Positions 60,200 through 64,000 of a stretch of 64,000 nucleotides of DNA are shown here, piece by piece. Origin of the DNA: DASXRA01 sp036502575. Its GTDB lineage: Bacteria; Actinomycetota; Actinomycetes; Mycobacteriales; Jatrophihabitantaceae. A model generated the notes under the pieces. It searched no databases and was not told the DNA's origin. It worked only from the letters and a program-made list of their open reading frames with translations. The first letter of the stretch is position 1, and the number at the start of each line of letters is the position of its first letter. Made by a program: the position numbers and the translations under genes. The DNA lies in contig DASXYL010000083.1 in assembly GCA_036502575.1 (NCBI GenBank), positions 124,001-188,000 on the forward strand, given 5' to 3'.

Positions 60200-61486
60200 G
60201 TGTTCGACCCATCGACTCGGCCGCCGACGGTGTTTGATGCGCTGACCGCACCCGGTGATGTCGCCGCGTGGGCAGCCACTGTCGCGCCGGGTGCTGAGGT
60301 GGTCGCGCCCTTGGCGGTGATCGACCCGGCTGCAGTTGACGACGCGGGGCGGATCGATCTGCTGGTGGCCTTCGAGCGTCAGATCGCCTGGTTGCATGCC
60401 GCTCAGCAGCGGGTGCTGGCTGAGTTGGACGGGTCGGCGTTGAACTGGAACGGGAAGCAGAGGATCGACTACACCCAAGAACAAGTCGGGGCCGCGTTGC
60501 GGCTCTCACCTGGTCATGCCGCTGATCGCCTCGCCGTCGGGCGCACGCTCGTCGATCGACTGCCGACCACCCTGAGCATGCTCGACCAGGGTCGGATCAC
60601 CTACCTGCACGCCAAGAAGCTCGCCGAATCGGTGCTGCCGTTCACTGCGAAGACGACGGGTGAGATCGAGGAACGGGTACTGCGCCGGGCCGGTGATCAG
60701 ACGGTGGGCCAGTTCAGCGCCAGCGTTCGTCGAGCGGTGATCGCAGCCGACCCGCGGCGGGCTGAGCAACGCCATGCCGACGCTCTTCTGGAGCGGCGGG
60801 TGGTGGTCACCCCACAACCGGACGGCATGGCCGAACTCTGGGCCTGGCTGCCCGCCGAAGGTGCGGCGTTGGTCAAGACCGTGCTCGACTCCCTCGCCAC
60901 GACCAAGACACCGGGTGATGGTCGGGTGATCGACCAACGCCGCGCCGACGCCCTCATCGACGTGTTCGCCCGGGTGATCGGTGACCCGAACCTGCCCGAA
61001 CACCACGGACAGCGACCGTCGATTCAGGTCACCGTCGCGGCCTCGACGTTGGTGGGCTGCGACGAACTACCGGCTGACCTGGAGGGCTACGGACCCATCA
61101 CCGCCGCCATGGCCCGACGCATCGCAGCTGATGAAACCGGCACCTGGCGCCGGCTACTCACCGACCCCGTGTCAGGGCAGCTGCTGGAATACGGCCGCAA
61201 AACCTACCGGCCCCCACAGAACCTCACCGACCACGTCATCGCGAGAGACAAGACCTGTATTTTCCCGCACTGCCGACGCCCCGCCCGACTCTGCGACTTG
61301 GATCACCGCGAAGACTGGTGCACCGGCGGCCACACCTGCGAACACAACCTGCATCCCCTCTGCGAACGGCACCACAACGCCAAACACAACGCCGGCTGGC
61401 AGATAAAACGAACCCAAGACGGCGCCTACCACTGGACCGACCCCACCAACCACCACTACGTCGTCCACCCACCCGACGACAGCTGA
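60200..61486 (+). CDS. DUF222-HNH endonuclease domain protein (13E12-type)
   Basis: A 428-residue protein. The N-terminal DUF222 domain (about 40-300) includes LLVAFERQIAWLHAAQQRVLAEL and GRTLVDRLPTTLSMLDQGRITYLHAKKLAES. The C-terminal HNH nuclease has CIFPHCRRPARLCDLDHREDWCTGG and NLHPLCERHHNAKHN, with paired Cys for a structural zinc. GTG start at 60200. Such genes are present in many copies in actinobacteria, the 13E12 repeat family of mycobacteria being an example, and behave like mobile or recombining elements. No role in the biosynthetic pathway is expected. Confidence 0.9.
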   Translation: MFDPSTRPPTVFDALTAPGDVAAWAATVAPGAEVVAPLAVIDPAAVDDAGRIDLLVAFERQIAWLHAAQQRVLAELDGSALNWNGKQRIDYTQEQVGAALRLSPGHAADRLAVGRTLVDRLPTTLSMLDQGRITYLHAKKLAESVLPFTAKTTGEIEERVLRRAGDQTVGQFSASVRRAVIAADPRRAEQRHADALLERRVVVTPQPDGMAELWAWLPAEGAALVKTVLDSLATTKTPGDGRVIDQRRADALIDVFARVIGDPNLPEHHGQRPSIQVTVAASTLVGCDELPADLEGYGPITAAMARRIAADETGTWRRLLTDPVSGQLLEYGRKTYRPPQNLTDHVIARDKTCIFPHCRRPARLCDLDHREDWCTGGHTCEHNLHPLCERHHNAKHNAGWQIKRTQDGAYHWTDPTNHHYVVHPPDDS

Positions 61487-61516
61487 TACAGCCGACCTGA
61501 GGGGCAGGGTGTCGCC

Positions 61517-61706
61517 GACCAGATCCGCCGTGTCATCTGCTCCGCGCGATTGAATCCTTGAACGCCCGCTACCGCCGGGCGATCAGGGCCCGCGGCCACT
61601 TCCCCAACGAGCAGGCCGCGTTGAAGTGTTGGTATCTGGTGACCGATCACCGGACCCCACCGGCCAGGGCCGGGCACGATGGACAGCGCGGTGGAAGCCA
61701 GCGCTC
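61517..61706 (+). pseudogene. Remnant of IS256-family transposase (C-terminal region, frameshifted)
   Basis: Three reading frames together give the typical IS256 transposase C-terminal stretch: IRRVICS, then (after a loss of about 4 bases) AIESLNARYRRAIRARGHF with PNEQAALKCWYLVT, then after another shift near 61660 PTGQGRARWTARWKPAL. An intact transposase would have one frame and a terminal inverted repeat; neither is seen. It lies 30 bp downstream of the HNH gene. Only the last sixth or so of the element remains. Confidence 0.75.
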
Positions 61707-61869
61707 AGTCGCTCAGCTGCGCTACACGAAAGCGACGCGGTTATGGACGCTGTATTGGCGCGACCGCAATCTGAAGTTCCACAAGACCGACCGCGTGCCT
61801 GCGTCGGCGAGTGTCGAGGAGCTCCTCGTGGAGGTTGACGGCGATCCGACCGCCATCGTCTGGGGATGA
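61707..61869 (+). pseudogene. 3' fragment of a DUF3024-type gene fused to the transposase remnant
   Basis: The frame ending at 61869 encodes AQLRYTKATRLWTLYWRDRN, LKFHKTDRVP and EELLVEVDGDPTAIVWG, which matches the C-terminal half of DUF3024 proteins. The N-terminal half is absent and is replaced by transposase-derived sequence, so the open frame that begins at a TTG near 61558 is a chimera. This suggests a deletion or insertion event that joined the two. Confidence 0.65.
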
Positions 61870-61940
61870 GAGGATGTCCGCCTCGGGTTCGCCGGCGAAC
61901 AGATCCACCGCCCCCGCATGCCCCGGTCGGCGCCGAGCCG

Positions 61941-63191
61941 TCACCACACGACGGGCAGCTCCGTCAGCCCGTGCACCATCATGCCGGTCGTCATCCGGAC
62001 GTCAGCCACGTCGCCGGCCAGCCGCAGTCCGGGGAAGCGCTTGATCAGCGAGCCGATCGCGATGCGCAGCTCGGCCCGGGCGAGGGACGCGCCGAGGCAG
62101 TAGTGCGGGCCGTGACCGAACGCGAGATGCTCGCCCGCAGTGGGCCGCGCGTGGTCGAACTGGTCCGGGTCGCCGTCGGTGAAGATCGCCTCGTCGCGGC
62201 TGGCCGAGCAGATCGCGGCGAGCACGGCGCTTCCCTTGGGGATGACGGTTCCGGCCAGGTCGACGTCCTCGAGGGTGATCCGCAGCGGGCCGCCGTCGCC
62301 GATCGGGTTGATCCGCAGTAGCTCCTCGATCGCGTTCGGCAGCGTCTCCGGGTGCTCGCGCAGGGCGGCGAGCTGCTCCGGGTGGCGCAGCAGGGTGAAC
62401 ACGCACATCCCGATCATGCTGACCGTGGTCTCGTGTCCGGCGACCAGCAACGTGATGCCCATGACGACGAGCTCCCACTCGCTGAGCTTGCCGAGCTCGT
62501 CGCGGGCCTGGACCAGCCCGCTGAGCAGATCGTCGCCCGGGTGTTCACGCTTGCTGGCGACCAGCTCGGTCAGATAGGCGACCAGCGACTGCCGTCGAAC
62601 CAGCATCTCCTGGGTGTCGTGCGACTTGAGCGAGACGAACGCATCCGACCAGCCGCGGAACTTGTCCCGATCCTCGAACGGAATGCCGAGCAGCTCGCAG
62701 ATCACCATGACCGGCAGCGGGAAGGCGAGGGCAGTGTTCAGGTCGGCCGGCGCGCCACCGCGCTCCATCGAGTCGAGCAGCTCGTCGGTGATCTGCTGAA
62801 TGCGCGGCTCCAGGGCGCGCACCCGGCGAGCGGTGAACTCGCTCAGCACCAGCTTGCGCAGCCGGGTGTGCTCGGGGGGATCCATGGAGAACAGGCTGCC
62901 CGGAACGACCGGCAGGTCGGAGAGCTTGGGCGCGTCCGGGTCCAGGGTCGCGGCCCGGCTGAACCGTGGGTCGGCGAGCACCGTCCGCGCGTCGGCGTGC
63001 CGGCTGGCGACGAAACCCGGATCACCGCTGGGGAAGCGCACCGACGCCACCGGGCACTGCGATCGCAGCTCCCGGTACAGCGGCGGCAGCTCGGTCGCGG
63101 ACGGACGGTGGAACGGGTACTCGTACCGCGTCGCCTCGATGGTCTCCGACGCTGCCGGATCGGGGGTGTGGTCGTGCTGCTGAACGGTCAT
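61941..63191 (-). CDS. Cytochrome P450
   Basis: A 416-residue soluble P450 of the bacterial class (CYP105/107-like by general form). The I-helix oxygen-binding motif is LLVAGHETTVS, the ExxR motif lies in NAIEELLRI, and the heme loop is FGHGPHYCLGAS with Cys365 as the iron ligand. It is divergent from the MFS exporter gene across a 210-bp region that has SARP-type heptamers pointing to the exporter. Probably a tailoring oxidase; the reductase at 56.9 kb may deliver electrons. Confidence 0.93.
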   Translation of the reverse strand: MTVQQHDHTPDPAASETIEATRYEYPFHRPSATELPPLYRELRSQCPVASVRFPSGDPGFVASRHADARTVLADPRFSRAATLDPDAPKLSDLPVVPGSLFSMDPPEHTRLRKLVLSEFTARRVRALEPRIQQITDELLDSMERGGAPADLNTALAFPLPVMVICELLGIPFEDRDKFRGWSDAFVSLKSHDTQEMLVRRQSLVAYLTELVASKREHPGDDLLSGLVQARDELGKLSEWELVVMGITLLVAGHETTVSMIGMCVFTLLRHPEQLAALREHPETLPNAIEELLRINPIGDGGPLRITLEDVDLAGTVIPKGSAVLAAICSASRDEAIFTDGDPDQFDHARPTAGEHLAFGHGPHYCLGASLARAELRIAIGSLIKRFPGLRLAGDVADVRMTTGMMVHGLTELPVVW

Positions 63192-63314
63192 GGCATCTCC
63201 AGCGGGCGAGCGGACATGGTGCAGGCCGTCGATCTTGACGTCGTCGCCTTGCGGATCACCTGCGTAGCCGATCGGCCCAGCCGAGCCCCCGAGCCGAGCT
63301 CCGGGCTGATCGCC

Positions 63315-63346
63315 TCAAGCGGGGCTCAAGCGAGCCGTCCTACCGT
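63315..63346 (+). promoter_or_regulatory. SARP-type site and -10 hexamer for the MFS exporter
   Basis: TCAAGCG (63315-63321) and TCAAGCG (63326-63332) are identical and 11 bp apart. After exactly 8 bp comes TACCGT (63341-63346), which fits a TANNNT -10 hexamer. This is the geometry known for SARP-activated promoters. It gives an untranslated leader of about 50 bases before the ATG at 63402. Confidence 0.7.
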
Positions 63347-63401
63347 CCGCGGCAAGCCGACGTCAGCGCTGGCTGGCCCCTCGACCGGCAAGGAGACCAC
63401 C

Positions 63402-64000
63402 ATGACGACCGATTTTGCCGAGCCGTCCGCGGCGGCCACGTCCGTGGCGGACCCGCGACGGTGGTGGGTACTCACGGTCGTCTCGTTCGCTCAGTTCATG
63501 ATCGCGATCGACTCCTCGATCGTGAACGTGATGGGTCCGCGCCTCAAGGAGGCCATCGGGCTGTCCACAACGGGGCTGCAGTGGGTGATGAACATCTACG
63601 TGCTGCTCTTCGGCGGGTTGCTGCTGCTCGGTGGCCGGCTCGCCGACGTGATCGGTCGGAAGCAGATCTTCCTGTTCGGGCTGGTGGTGTTCACCGGCGC
63701 GTCGCTGGCCGCCGGGTTCGCGCACAGCGAGACGCAGCTGCTCACCGCGCGGGCCGTGCAGGGCATCGCCGCGGCCGCCCTGTCGCCGGCGTCGCTGTCC
63801 ATCCTCGTGACCTCGTTCCCCGACCCCGCCGAACGCAGCAAGGCCTTCGGCGTTTGGGGCGCGGTGATCGGCATCGGGGCCAGCGTCGGCACGATCATCG
63901 GCGGCGCGATCGTCAACACCGACTGGAGGTGGGCGTTCTGGATCAACGTGCCCGTCGGGGTGGCGCTCGGCGTCGCCGCCGTCGCGTTGATCCACATCCG
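63402..64000 (+). CDS. MFS drug-efflux transporter (DHA2/EmrB-QacA type), partial
   Basis: The first 199 residues of an exporter cut by the window end. ATG 63402 follows AAGGAGA. Seen are the acidic TM1 motif AQFMIAIDSSIVNV, the loop 2-3 motif A as GGRLADVIGRKQIFL, RAVQGIAAAALSPASLSIL (motif B with its Arg) and the motif C-like GAVIGIGASVGTIIGGAIV. Usually 14 TM helices and about 480 residues. Directly behind a SARP-type promoter, so it likely exports the cluster product and gives self-resistance. Confidence 0.92.
   Translation, partial: MTTDFAEPSAAATSVADPRRWWVLTVVSFAQFMIAIDSSIVNVMGPRLKEAIGLSTTGLQWVMNIYVLLFGGLLLLGGRLADVIGRKQIFLFGLVVFTGASLAAGFAHSETQLLTARAVQGIAAAALSPASLSILVTSFPDPAERSKAFGVWGAVIGIGASVGTIIGGAIVNTDWRWAFWINVPVGVALGVAAVALIHI

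Noticed and set aside
61558..61869. Open frame of 103 codons as a real gene
   Set aside because: It is a chimera of transposase remnant and DUF3024 fragment with a TTG start and no ribosome site.
1..64000. tRNA, rRNA, CRISPR arrays or an intact transposon
   Set aside because: No cloverleaf-like segment, regularly spaced repeat array or complete transposase with terminal repeats was found on reading both strands.

Overview
The window is high-GC actinobacterial DNA. The signs are ATGA-coupled operons, frequent GTG starts, a SARP regulator with an AfsA-type butenolide/gamma-butyrolactone synthase, a DUF222-HNH gene of the 13E12 type, and a glpD / TetR / agpS-like / dagK block laid out as in mycobacteria. 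The genus cannot be fixed from sequence alone; a filamentous or Frankia-like lineage would fit.

Left part (1-9.4 kb): a minus-strand peptide ABC importer (binding lipoprotein, two permeases, two ATPases, the last cut by the window edge), with a strong hairpin between the binding-protein gene and the permeases. It is followed by an AraC regulator divergent from a PhyH-type dioxygenase, an acyl-CoA ligase with a LacI-like palindrome in its leader, and a small DUF1508-like protein.

9.6-19.8 kb: an unusual Pst-type locus on the plus strand. It encodes a secreted PstS, a small secreted protein, an 822-aa membrane-anchored PstS-like protein, PstC, PstA, a second membrane-anchored PstS, a sortase-fold membrane protein that has lost both catalytic residues, and PstB. 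There is no phoU. Two upstream regions share a 16-bp motif.

19.7-33.6 kb: glycerolipid genes (glpD, TetR, FAD-linked oxidase, diacylglycerol kinase), a two-subunit molybdenum hydroxylase, a SixA-like phosphatase, an alditol oxidase, a Dyp peroxidase, a class V aminotransferase-fold enzyme, a methyltransferase and a second AraC regulator.

33.7-64 kb: a specialised-metabolite cluster. A compact minus-strand operon (55.3 to 38.1 kb) encodes a large FkbH-type glyceryl-ACP enzyme, a small hydrophobic protein, a fatty acyl-AMP ligase, two paired acyl-CoA dehydrogenase homologues, an ACP, a one-module KS-AT-ACP polyketide synthase, a KAS III-like condensing enzyme, a second ACP, an E2-type acyltransferase, an Sfp-type PPTase, a DUF4260 membrane protein, an alpha/beta hydrolase and an acyl-CoA oxidase. 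FkbH + ACP + KAS III + E2-like acyltransferase + hydrolase is the tetronate-ring signature known from RK-682, agglomerin and abyssomicin pathways. The FAAL, ACP and dehydrogenase pair suggest that a free fatty acid is loaded, desaturated, extended once by the PKS and then joined to a C3 glyceryl unit. The predicted product is therefore a lipidic 3-acyl tetronate, possibly with an exocyclic methylene.

Regulation of the cluster can be read in the DNA. An AfsA homologue and a large AfsR-type SARP lie next to the operon. Heptamers of the form TCAAGCG, spaced exactly 11 bp apart, precede the FAD monooxygenase, the MFS exporter, a prenyl-synthase-like gene and (as TCCAGCG) afsA itself. This ties tailoring, export and signalling genes to the SARP. 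Near 61.5 kb an IS256 transposase remnant is fused to a broken DUF3024 gene beside the DUF222-HNH gene, marking a small mobile-DNA scar inside the cluster. No tRNA, rRNA or CRISPR array was seen.
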